Shown in pieces: positions 10,101 through 13,320 of a DNA stretch of 13,320 nucleotides. The DNA comes from Verrucomicrobiota bacterium (lineage in GTDB: Bacteria > Verrucomicrobiota > Verrucomicrobiia > Opitutales > UBA953). How positions within the stretch are numbered: position 1 is the stretch's first letter; each line of letters begins with the position of its first letter. Position numbers and translations under genes: made by a program. The stretch covers positions 1-13,320 of the forward strand of contig RGES01000025.1 of the NCBI GenBank assembly GCA_009917805.1. Reading direction: 5' to 3'. The notes under the pieces were generated by a model. That model was not told the origin of the DNA, ran no database searches, and saw only the letters and a list, made by a program, of their open reading frames with translations.

Positions 10101-13100
10101 GGGCACGACTTCCGTCACCGGGGGCCGCCTCAACATCACGGGCTCGGCGGCCACGCCGCTCGCGACTTCCGGCATCTCCGTCTCGGCGGGCGCGATCCTG
10201 AACTTCTTCAACGGCGTCGGCCAGTCCCTGACGCTCTCGTCCACGGCGGGCAGCCTGAACCTCGGCGCCGGCGCCTCCGGCGGCGCGGCCCTCGGCCTCG
10301 AGCTCGGTTCGACTTCCAACTACGACCGCATCGCCACCGCCGGCCCGGCCGTCGTCGCGAACAAGGTCCTGCTCAACCTCACGGGCCTCTCGGGTCTCCA
10401 GGCCGGCCAGTATGACCTGATCACCGCGCAGAGCGGCCTCAGCGGCGGCACGTTCTCGCTTGGCAACCTCGCCACCTTCGGCGGCTTCTCGTTCGCGCTG
10501 AACACGTCCGACACCGCGGTCAGCCTCGTCACCACGGCGCTGACCCCGAACCTCTACTGGCGCGTCGGCTCCGACGTCAGCTGGTCGAGCCTGAACTACA
10601 CCAACTACGACACGAACTTCTACGCGGACGCCGCCGGCACGACGAACGCCAAGGGCTTCCCGGGCATCGCGAACAAGGTCATCTTCAGCACGACCAATTC
10701 CGCGGCGACCTCCTACGTCACCACGCTCGACGGCAACTTCGCCGTCGGCAGCCTCCAGTTCACCGCGAATCCCACCGGCGTGACCAGCGTGGTGATCGCC
10801 CCCGGCGGCCCCGAGGCCGCGGCCCTGACGCTCGCGCCCGCCTCTTCCGCCGACGGCATCACCGTCGACGCCAACGCCGGCGCGATCACCATCAGCGCGC
10901 CGATCGTCCTCGGCGCCAGCCAGACCTGGAACGTCGCCGGCACCGGCGCCAACGGTTCCTCGCTGACGCTCACGGGCGGCATCACGGGCCTCGCCGGCAG
11001 CAACCTGACCCTCGCGGGCCTCGCCGGCACGGTCTTCAACATCGGCGGCACGTCCACCTATGCGGGTTCGACGACCCTGGACGGCGTCACCCTGCAGGCC
11101 GCCGCGGCCAACGCCTTCAGCTCCAAGTCCTCGTTCGGCATGACCGCCAACGGCGGCGTGCTGGCCCTCAATTACTTCTCGAACGTCATCGGCTCGCTCT
11201 CGGGTGCCTACGGCTTCGTCGAGAACAGCGGCACGGGCCTCGTGCCGGCCGCCGCGACCCTGACCATCGGTGCCGACAACGCGAACGCGAGCTTCGGCGG
11301 CGTGATCCGCGACGGCAGTTCCTTCGCGCTCTCCCTGACCAAGAACGGCACGGGCGCGCAGACGCTCTCGGGCAACAACCTCTACACCGGCAACACGACC
11401 GTCAATGCCGGCTCGCTCAACGTCACCGGCAGCTACGCCGGCGCCGCGAGCACCACCTTGCTCATCTACGGCAACAGCTCGGGCAAGGCCGTCGTCAACG
11501 TGAGCGGCGACATGTCGCTCTTCGCGACCCAGGGCGCCAACGCCTTCGGCGCGGTCTCCGTCTATAACCAGACCGCGGGAAGCGTCATCCTCGGACATAA
11601 CACCTCGGCCTCGAGTCAGTTCATCGCCAACGGCGACGGCTACGGCTACTTCAACCTCACCGGAGGCCTCTACCAGCTCGGCACGGGCGGCCGCTTCATC
11701 AACGTCAACGGCGCCGGATCCAACACGGGCGTCGGCGTCGGCTACGTCGGCGGCACCGCGACCCTGAACAACAGCTCGGGCGACGCTTGGTTCATCAACG
11801 CGTGGAGCGGCAACGCCCAGTTCACCGTCGGACCGGGCGGTTATGTCAACCGTACCGGCACGACCGGCACCTACTACCTCGGCCTGATCCTGAACAGCAA
11901 CAACGCCGGCGACGCGTTCGGCGCGGTCAACATCGCGGGCGGCACCTACGACGGCGGCGCGGACGCCCTGCGCGTCGGCAACGGCGGCACGATGTTCAAC
12001 TCGCAGGCGTTCTTCAACCTCACCTCCGGCCTCATCGCCCTCGGTGGCAACGCCAGCATCGCCAACAACACCACGGCGAATCCGCTGCTCTCGGTCTGGT
12101 CGAACAACTTCGGTTACAACAATCTCTCGGGCGGCACGATCCGCGCGAACGCGGCGATCACCACGGGCATCCTGTCTTCGACGAACCCGGGTTACATCAC
12201 CTTCAACACCAACCTGTACGGCGCGATCAACAACGGCAGCCTCGGCGCCTCGGCCACGGGCGTCGTCACGTTCAACACCAACGGTTTCAACGTCAGCGTG
12301 CCGGGCATCAGCGCCGCGGCCGGCATGGGCGTGACCCAGGCCGACCTCACCGTCAACGGCGGTTCCGGCTACGTCGGCGCCCCGCTCGTCCGCTTCAGCA
12401 CCACCGGCGTCCTGCCGGGCGGTTCGCCTGCCTCCGGCTATGCCGTCATCAACGGCAGCGGCCAGGTCACCGGCATCGTCATCACCAGCCCCGGTACCTA
12501 CGCTTCCGGCACCGTCCCGACCGTCGCCCTCATCGGCGGCGGCGGCACCGGCGCCAGCGTGACGGTCGGCAGCCTCGCCACCGCCAACGCGGCCGGTCGC
12601 CTGATCAAGTCGGGCGCGGGCACGCTCACCTTCACGGGCGTCAGCAACTTCCTCACCCCGCTCACGATCAACGAAGGCACCGTCGCCGTCGGCGCGGGCG
12701 GCGCGCTCAACGCGAGCACGCTCGCGGCCTACAAGTCCGGTCGTTTCCTCGTCGTCGCCCAGGGCGGCGCCATCGTCGGCGACACGCTCGCCTCGATCGT
12801 CGACATCGGTCGCTTCACCAACGGCAGCAGCACCGGCACCATCGCGCTCTCGCCGACCACGGCGGCCACCAACCTCGATCTCGGCAAGTCCGGTTACAAC
12901 CTGCCGGGCATGGGCATCGGCGCCGGCATGGGCGACGTGACCTATGCGGGCACCTACACCCCGGGCAACGCCGGCTTCTTCCGCTTCGGCGGCGGCGGCG
13001 GCAACCTGAATTACACGCCCAACATCGCCGACATCTCCGGCGGCGTCTCCAGCGTCCGCATCATCGGCAATTCCGCGTCGCTCAGCGGCGCCGCCAACAC

Positions 13101-13320
13101 CTTCACCGGCGGCTTCGCCCTCGATACGACCGGCATCCTGCAGGTCCTGCCTACGCAGGCCACCGCCAACTTCGGCGCGAGCCCCGGCGGCCTCACCGCC
13201 CTCGGCGGCACCATCCGCTGGGCGACCGGCGCGACGACCGACATCACCAGCGGCGGCTCCGCCATCGCCGGCGGCATCTCGCTCTTCGGCACGACGATCT
13301 TCGACACCAACGGCAACAAC
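1009..13320 (+). CDS. Giant autotransporter-associated beta-strand-repeat surface protein, 3'-truncated by window edge
   Basis: The frame is open for 4104 codons and runs off the window. Residues 1-32 form a signal peptide: basic n-region (K2, K5, R7, R12), hydrophobic LMVAAALLTV (15-24) and an ARA|A cleavage site after residue 32. ATG 1009 is chosen because it places this signal at the N-terminus; in-frame ATGs at 934 and 973 are alternatives, and no start has a clear Shine-Dalgarno. The mature part begins ANLTW and is built of about 12 autotransporter-associated beta-strand repeats with their usual linker blocks, suggesting a long beta-helical passenger. Fourteen copies of a GMPVTGTGIPAG-type module (residues 356-2953) and two GGSGY modules interrupt it. 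A second passenger header starts near residue 3180. My translation shows no cysteine, few charged residues, and no catalytic motif. Known of the family: secreted or surface-displayed, with a barrel or anchor at the C-terminus; that end is outside the window. An adhesive or structural role is inference. Confidence 0.9.
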   Translation, partial: MKSSKSRPLFSRASLMVAAALLTVGTAPVARAANLTWNKDGFDSGLNWTDKVNWGLAGNTLYPDAEGDTANLNINLQGDQTISLGKSVRLGTLNIGDTAASYNAFNLVGGLVGGVLNTNGSIVMDALGAATAKINKFGLGQSDDITAGIYFNNDLVITANSLGGILKFSGGLRSSFNNITFDGAGQATINSQILSGGGITKNGSGTLLLGSATSGVMIYTGSTAINAGKLQAGIGSVIPQRSAVTIAAGATLDINNLGQTVGSLAGAGTVTNSGGTATTLTFGRDDTSTTFSGVFNAATAANLALTKLGAGVFTINSSSDSLFTGALTLNGGTFALDFANVAAPASLTTTAISTASTNITVASTAGLAVGRLVTGTGIAANSYITAINGNIITLNAAATVAAGATLTASQPYLLGTPTSGSAPTLAGGVLQITGKTGLAVSQTLGNLTVGTGGGIISMVPVGDATLGNRLTLGSFTATGTSGTLLVSAAPGTIVTTTTAPTNGIYGAGRGVFFDGTSYSFLSSLSSATPYVFGSGAFSVGSVATTAASANVTATSVAVAASTTVAGSATVSTVNTTGLAVGMPITGTGIPAGSVITAIVPGTSITLNQPATAAGTVSLTAGGTTGMVVGMGITGTGIPAGATVFSITDANNFVLSAAATATNTAQTFLADRKVTNLLTVFGGGVTSDNRSITGSQTQISPNALALTGGTIAAGTLNTVTVASTAGLLPGMAVYGANVPAGTTVASVTNATTFVLSANGTAGTGLTFGAGGMFIGGASTTSGSTAVTVTSTAGLAVGMPISGPGIAAGSTIGAIGSGTGLTLSAAATATGTGQILTAGGQANVGTLRIASSGSGQSFSLGNSSLAIGSGSGAILFTGADAYSITSSALTATSFATSTTNGTNSVTVTSTAGLYPGMYVTGTGVPAGAYITSITDSTKFLISATATAGTPALYVSPVTGSLTGAAAGDLIIHQYGAQALTINAPIADNAAGNSINLVKNGTGQLTLGRLPVTVTSGTAYASGATTLALSTTGLSVGMYVVGPGIAPNTKITAITGATSMTISAATTAASGTLSSTNFVSFTDTTYTGNTTLNQGTLSFSNYLQLGAGVNKVVYMRDGTTFQYTGATADLGAASTANGYKTMSLLGGNVNFDITNAATTLTLNGAIAGGGGMTKLGAGILKFAAAETFTGPLIINAGTILLSAGDRIGDTVPVTIAAGAILDKSAGQDYIGALSGSGTVATGSSGTTFGVGLANINTTWTGTFTGTGAANFTTRGTSVITMAMPTTSTWTGTQYIDTGTIRIGSSVQQFPAGSTWTIANIQSGVNAGGWLDLNGYSQTIGTLNFYGSASTVNSQAGILLGSGGVLTIGGTITTNAHYNTQAAFISGTNGAAVSMQNAQRLITVYRSLNLGAGEAELVIDADITGGGTSGAWYKSGGGTLRMKGLNLLTGTVSNRFDAGTTLLDYAPVTALQASLNNTNRLNPLGVLELRGGTVTFLGSPLTPIVQNLAGLIFPAAALTNTGAYSNVGIVTAKALPLDGTVVSAGSANVTVASAAGLLVGMPVTGAGIPALTTITAIDPVTGVVTLSNQANASGTVTLTAGAPQNFVVNLGPITQRLAGTVRFVLPTGAQSSVNGITTTTSNDLFTGLLGTLGAAATVTDASGSTNFATAVGGNIVGVSATARDDISLWANGENITDSTGFAGTTRNVVSPLTLRFNAAGSSIVTIPDGGLLKLISGGILQTGSAGTTITTLAGGTTTLGLTTVDVTSTAGMAVGASITGTGIAAGTTIASIDSPTRFTLSSAATATGTGIADLKVGTMTSISGGTLRSLTKELIINTDTAAQRLTITSLIDGSQSLTKTGEGTLVLKAARQANDFSGAVQIQAGTIELSRTGRGSFAIGDTAPVYFSNQDSATLTLLSDGPVLQSINLTNAALTNTSPVVSVASTAGLVAGIAVTGTGIPAGATVLSVDSATQFTLNVPATTTTSGQTIVVAATAIGSKVVTLATTSGLQPGMSISAPGVYPGSVIVSIDSANRITMDRASYTDAISATNFQFGTTYSETVGSIAGGNRQTNANWAYINLGVGTTLNINETTASTFVGEFAGLGAVRLAGNATLTLTNTHNSFGNLIIDRGAIWLGTGTSGRLYASLPAGNVPDIIVNRYGALYLDKAYTSGGGVDQINNIVALHLNSAAGTMLGIAVTGDKYPETRPMGVWNRGNQAASGVETVMGFYFDSGTNYVGGYASGSMSQGFLTSTGTFLRNNFATTNLRGRYYGTKGTGGSDSFYQLGISDAAYRSAFNSSLLGGGTTLQSAQMGTTLNSTNVTWATSPTGIAAGMGIQGVNILPSTTITATASGSFTISQVATATSTANWINIYAATPTTSIVPWMIGETWTAANDLSETNMGNSLITYDLVSNSLRVLDLTYEYGTFAQKQANAPSSTTWNIRESLIGDLTGLSSGGINALVLHNNTSTASDFTVSGSGSLSVNAGAILFTLNPFATPSSASSTRLSGFSGLALDGTGALGATEYVITVVNPTSTAISPKLTAIIDSPLSTSANLTKSGRGTLVLTATNVAGGGPTKQTTINEGILRISTLDNIGGTTGNLVFAGGTLQLADAFAQTDLSTRTFQFMSAGGTLDVGTNNLTFAGPIGGQAGVSAGGFTKAGSASLVLGGTAVSTYLGSTSVNNGRLVLAGGLTGGAGDRLNSATTLNLGVADTNGVLQLGNASGALNQSVRALSSLTGLTSADILTLVGGSGYATAPILNLNADGGMLGSTPAQARATVSGGSVTGITVTDPGLYLPGSTPTVTVNVPAFPTGALQRVYLRGVTTTAGSATVNVEAGAAGIVITGASTVAGSATVFVPTLQVLNNLIVGQSISGPGIPEGATILTIPNTTTPVFTLSVPATATSSSVSLLHGGLVQGMVVVGTNIPVGTTVARVISPTQFVMSAPASASASNQGLLGMLYGGSGATITLRPLGQGATNAIVGGASANSTLTVDQDTTTTYVGAIGGAGTNENNVSIVKAGVGTLNLAGSVLSYTGTTSVTGGRLNITGSAATPLATSGISVSAGAILNFFNGVGQSLTLSSTAGSLNLGAGASGGAALGLELGSTSNYDRIATAGPAVVANKVLLNLTGLSGLQAGQYDLITAQSGLSGGTFSLGNLATFGGFSFALNTSDTAVSLVTTALTPNLYWRVGSDVSWSSLNYTNYDTNFYADAAGTTNAKGFPGIANKVIFSTTNSAATSYVTTLDGNFAVGSLQFTANPTGVTSVVIAPGGPEAAALTLAPASSADGITVDANAGAITISAPIVLGASQTWNVAGTGANGSSLTLTGGITGLAGSNLTLAGLAGTVFNIGGTSTYAGSTTLDGVTLQAAAANAFSSKSSFGMTANGGVLALNYFSNVIGSLSGAYGFVENSGTGLVPAAATLTIGADNANASFGGVIRDGSSFALSLTKNGTGAQTLSGNNLYTGNTTVNAGSLNVTGSYAGAASTTLLIYGNSSGKAVVNVSGDMSLFATQGANAFGAVSVYNQTAGSVILGHNTSASSQFIANGDGYGYFNLTGGLYQLGTGGRFINVNGAGSNTGVGVGYVGGTATLNNSSGDAWFINAWSGNAQFTVGPGGYVNRTGTTGTYYLGLILNSNNAGDAFGAVNIAGGTYDGGADALRVGNGGTMFNSQAFFNLTSGLIALGGNASIANNTTANPLLSVWSNNFGYNNLSGGTIRANAAITTGILSSTNPGYITFNTNLYGAINNGSLGASATGVVTFNTNGFNVSVPGISAAAGMGVTQADLTVNGGSGYVGAPLVRFSTTGVLPGGSPASGYAVINGSGQVTGIVITSPGTYASGTVPTVALIGGGGTGASVTVGSLATANAAGRLIKSGAGTLTFTGVSNFLTPLTINEGTVAVGAGGALNASTLAAYKSGRFLVVAQGGAIVGDTLASIVDIGRFTNGSSTGTIALSPTTAATNLDLGKSGYNLPGMGIGAGMGDVTYAGTYTPGNAGFFRFGGGGGNLNYTPNIADISGGVSSVRIIGNSASLSGAANTFTGGFALDTTGILQVLPTQATANFGASPGGLTALGGTIRWATGATTDITSGGSAIAGGISLFGTTIFDTNGNN
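1105..1602 (+). other. First passenger header (mature N-terminus)
   Basis: Residues 33-198. The segment opens with Trp-containing motifs (NLTWNKDG, LNWTDKVNW) followed by beta-rich sequence (GDTANLNI, VRLGTLNIG, GGVLNTNGSIVM). Headers of this shape commonly open autotransporter-associated beta-strand-repeat proteins. A comparable header recurs at about 10546. Confidence 0.6.
1603..1707 (+). repeat. Autotransporter-associated beta-strand repeat 1
   Basis: Residues 199-233: ITKNGSGTLLLGSAT, then IYTGSTAINAGKLQAG, a close match to the family pattern. The following VTIAAGATLDIN...VGSLAGAGTV is the usual partner linker. Confidence 0.85.
1921..2022 (+). repeat. Autotransporter-associated beta-strand repeat 2
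   Basis: LTKLGAGVFTINSSSDSLF followed by TGALTLNGGTFALDF. The usual continuation, a linker ending in a GGxLxITGK strand, is displaced downstream by module copy A. Confidence 0.75.
2074..2232 (+). repeat. VGM module copy A
   Basis: Residues 356-408. It contains NITVASTAGLAVG, TGTGIA, YITAI, NIITLNAAATV and ends TLTA. It lies between DFANVAAPASLTTT and SGSAPTLAGGVLQITGK, which together read like one normal host linker. Confidence 0.8.
2704..2868 (+). repeat. VGM module copy B
   Basis: Residues 566-620, core GLAVGMPITGTGIPAG, then VITAI, SITLNQPATAAGTVSLTA. Followed directly by copy C. The 39 bases 2746-2784 resemble 2890-2928 in copy C closely (34 of 39 by eye). Confidence 0.85.
2869..3015 (+). 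repeat. VGM module copy C (lacks first strand)
   Basis: Residues 621-669, core GMVVGMGITGTGIPAG, then NNFVLSAAATAT. The opening VTVxSTAG strand is missing; the copy starts straight after the LTAGG of copy B, as if formed by tandem duplication. Confidence 0.8.
3148..3306 (+). repeat. VGM module copy D
   Basis: Residues 714-766: TVTVASTAGLLPGMAV, NVPAGTTVASVTNATTFVLS, then TAGTGLTF. Confidence 0.82.
3346..3516 (+). repeat. VGM module copy E
   Basis: Residues 780-836: AVTVTSTAGLAVGMPISGPG, IAAGSTIGAI, LTLSAAATATGTGQILTA. Only 13 residues separate it from copy D. Confidence 0.85.
3700..3864 (+). repeat. VGM module copy F, in a stretch of atypical codon use
   Basis: Residues 898-952: VTVTSTAGLYPGMYVTGTGV, PAGAYITSITDSTKFLIS. 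The module and its flanks use T-ending codons (TCT, ATT, ACT, AGT, TTT, TAT, CCT, CTT) much more than the rest of the gene. It separates DAYSIT from GSLTGAAAGDLIIHQY, which normally belong to one linker block. Confidence 0.82.
3988..4299 (+). repeat. Autotransporter-associated beta-strand repeat 3, split by module copy G
   Basis: The first half, LVKNGTGQLTLG (3988-4023), and the second half, TTYTGNTTLNQGTLSFS (4249-4299), form a good single repeat when the intervening sequence with module copy G is removed. This is the clearest case of a module inside a host repeat. Confidence 0.75.
4063..4224 (+). repeat. VGM module copy G, nested in a host repeat
   Basis: Residues 1019-1072: TTLALSTTGLSVGMYVVGPG, IAPNTKITAITGATSMTIS. 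It is nested between the two halves of beta-strand repeat 3. Confidence 0.8.
4513..4611 (+). repeat. Autotransporter-associated beta-strand repeat 4
   Basis: MTKLGAGILKFAAAETF, then TGPLIINAGTILLSAG. The usual partner follows: RIGDTVPVTIAAGAILDK and IGALSGSGTVATG. Confidence 0.82.
5623..5796 (+). repeat. VGM module copy H
   Basis: Residues 1539-1596: NVTVASAAGLLVGMPVTGAG, IPALTTITAID, VVTLSNQANASGTVTLTA. It is followed by NLGPITQRLAGTVRFVLPTG, a host linker of a well-known type. Confidence 0.85.
6271..6435 (+). repeat. VGM module copy I
   Basis: Residues 1755-1809: VDVTSTAGMAVGASITGTGI, AAGTTIASIDSPTRFTLSSA, ATATGTG. The GxVGM position reads AVGA here. It sits between TTLAGGTTT and TMTSISGGTLR. 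Confidence 0.82.
6565..6666 (+). repeat. Autotransporter-associated beta-strand repeat 5
   Basis: LTKTGEGTLVLKAARQANDF, then SGAVQIQAGTIELS; close to the family pattern. Confidence 0.82.
6799..6972 (+). repeat. VGM module copy J
   Basis: Residues 1931-1988: VVSVASTAGLVAGIAVTGTG, IPAGATVLSVDSATQFTLN, then a Thr-rich end. First unit of the J-K tandem pair. Confidence 0.82.
6973..7158 (+). repeat. VGM module copy K
   Basis: Residues 1989-2050: KVVTLATTSGLQPGMSISAP, GVYPGSVIVSIDSANRITMD. Divergent but the order of strands and the PGM core are kept; directly follows copy J. Confidence 0.72.
7309..7407 (+). repeat. Autotransporter-associated beta-strand repeat 6 (divergent)
   Basis: GAVRLAGNATLTLTNTHNSF, then GNLIIDRGAIWLG. 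The Lys/Gly signature of the first strand is lost, but spacing and second strand fit. It is preceded by TVGSIAGGN...NINETTASTFVGEFAG, a usual companion linker. Confidence 0.6.
7939..8118 (+). repeat. VGM module copy L (divergent)
   Basis: Residues 2311-2370: NVTWATSPTGIAAGMGIQGV, LPSTTITATASGSFTISQVA. Recognisable by AAGM, TTITA and FTIS in the usual order. It precedes TSIVPWMIGE, a host linker. Confidence 0.65.
8662..8766 (+). repeat. Autotransporter-associated beta-strand repeat 7
   Basis: LTKSGRGTLVLTATNVAGGG, then KQTTINEGILRIS; clear match. Confidence 0.85.
8968..9069 (+). repeat. Autotransporter-associated beta-strand repeat 8
   Basis: FTKAGSASLVLGGTAVSTYL, then GSTSVNNGRLVLAG. The usual follow-on GDRLNSATTLNLG...GALNQSV comes next but is cut off by the composite insert at about 9211-9899. 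Confidence 0.82.
9238..9420 (+). repeat. GGSGY module copy 1
   Basis: VGGSGYATAPILNLN, then GGSVTGITVTDPGLYLPGST, PTVTVNV. I know this motif pair (GGSGYxxAP and GxVTGITVTxxGxxY) from beta-repeat surface proteins. Here it opens a composite insert that continues with VGM copies M and N. Confidence 0.72.
9541..9729 (+). repeat. VGM module copy M
   Basis: Residues 2845-2907: SATVFVP...LIVGQSISGPG, IPEGATILTIPNTTTPVFTL, SVPATAT. The longest copy. Confidence 0.75.
9730..9867 (+). repeat. VGM module copy N (lacks first strand)
   Basis: Residues 2908-2953: GGLVQGMVVVGTNIPVGTTV, then TQFVMSAPASASA. Like copy C it lacks the opening strand and follows a complete copy directly. It is the last copy in the window. 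Confidence 0.75.
10045..10143 (+). repeat. Autotransporter-associated beta-strand repeat 9
   Basis: IVKAGVGTLNLAGSVLSY, then TGTTSVTGGRLNITG. Preceded by YVGAIGGAGTNENN, its common partner. Confidence 0.83.
10546..10770 (+). other. Second, internal passenger header
   Basis: About residues 3180-3254. LYWRVGSDVSWSSLNYTNY is followed by a conserved-looking AAGTTNAKGFPG, KVIFSTT, TTLDGNFAVGSLQFT. It has the layout of the first header at 1105 (Trp motifs, then strands) and comes after QYDLITAQSGLSGGTFSLG, which typically closes a passenger unit. It suggests two passengers in one polypeptide. Confidence 0.6.
11002..11100 (+). repeat. Autotransporter-associated beta-strand repeat 10 (divergent)
   Basis: NLTLAGLAGTVFNIGGTSTY, then AGSTTLDGVTLQA. 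The second strand is typical; the first has lost its Lys. Confidence 0.62.
11335..11430 (+). repeat. Autotransporter-associated beta-strand repeat 11
   Basis: LTKNGTGAQTLSGNNLYTG, then NTTVNAGSLNVTG. The best match to the family pattern in the window. Confidence 0.9.
11551..12141 (+). repeat. Asn/aromatic-rich NLTGG-type beta repeats
   Basis: About residues 3515-3711. Short turns recur as VYNQTAGS, YFNLTGGLYQ, TLNNSSGD, VNIAGGTYDG, FFNLTSGLIA and NLSGGTIRA, separated by strands such as LRVGNGGT. Repeats of NLSGG type are common neighbours of the beta-strand repeats in such proteins. No VGM module interrupts them. Confidence 0.6.
12346..12573 (+). repeat. GGSGY module copy 2
   Basis: LTVNGGSGYVGAPLVRFS, then GQVTGIVITSPGTYASG, VPTVALIGGGGTGA. 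It follows FNTNGFNVSVPGI, the usual host context for this module, and leads into beta-strand repeat 12. Confidence 0.78.
12601..12693 (+). repeat. Autotransporter-associated beta-strand repeat 12
   Basis: LIKSGAGTLTFTGVSNFL, then TPLTINEGTVAVG; clear match. A weaker fragment, LSGAANTFTGGFALDTTG, follows near 13081-13134. Confidence 0.85.

Noticed and set aside
1006..11598. Open frame of 3530 codons on the - strand
   Set aside because: It is exactly antiparallel and codon-phased to the giant + strand gene. Its product is an Arg/Gly/Ala/Asp-rich sequence with no domain, as expected from reading GC-ending codons backwards. It exists only because TTA, CTA and TCA are absent on the + strand.

Overview
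The window is GC-rich and looks like chromosomal DNA of a Gram-negative bacterium, probably of the Verrucomicrobiota (Opitutales-like). That placement is an inference from the giant surface protein, whose autotransporter-associated beta-strand repeats and companion motifs I know best from Verrucomicrobiota and Planctomycetota. No marker gene in the window confirms it. Both genes are on the + strand, and both are cut by a window edge.

Layout. (1) 1-608: the 3' part of an SGNH/GDSL-type hydrolase, with its start upstream of the window. (2) 609-1008: a 400-base gap with a GC-rich hairpin just after the hydrolase, a strongly AT-rich island (about 769-870) holding near-palindromes and a repeated octamer, and a short GC-rich leader with a small hairpin. 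(3) 1009-13320: one uninterrupted reading frame of 4104 codons, still open at the window edge. It encodes a signal peptide followed by a cysteine-free, Gly/Ala/Thr/Ser/Asn-rich beta-repeat passenger.

The giant protein is a mosaic. Its base is a chain of about 12 autotransporter-associated beta-strand repeats of the type LTKxGxGTLxLxG...YTGxTTINxGTL, joined by linker blocks that usually accompany them. Between nt 2074 and 9867 a second module of 46-63 residues, marked by a core like GLAVGMPVTGTGIPAG, occurs 14 times. Several copies sit inside host units that read as continuous once the module is removed (copies A, F, G and the M/N pair). A third module (GGSGYxxAP...GxVTGIxVTxPG) occurs twice. 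At about nt 10546 a second passenger header begins (aromatic/Trp-rich, like the mature N-terminus). From there to the window edge no 14-copy module is seen, so the protein looks like two passengers joined in series, only the first invaded by the module.

The two genes are probably transcribed separately, given the 400-base gap with its own promoter-like island. I see no functional coupling between them beyond the possibility that both products act outside the cytoplasm. I found no RNA gene, CRISPR array, insertion sequence or attachment site.
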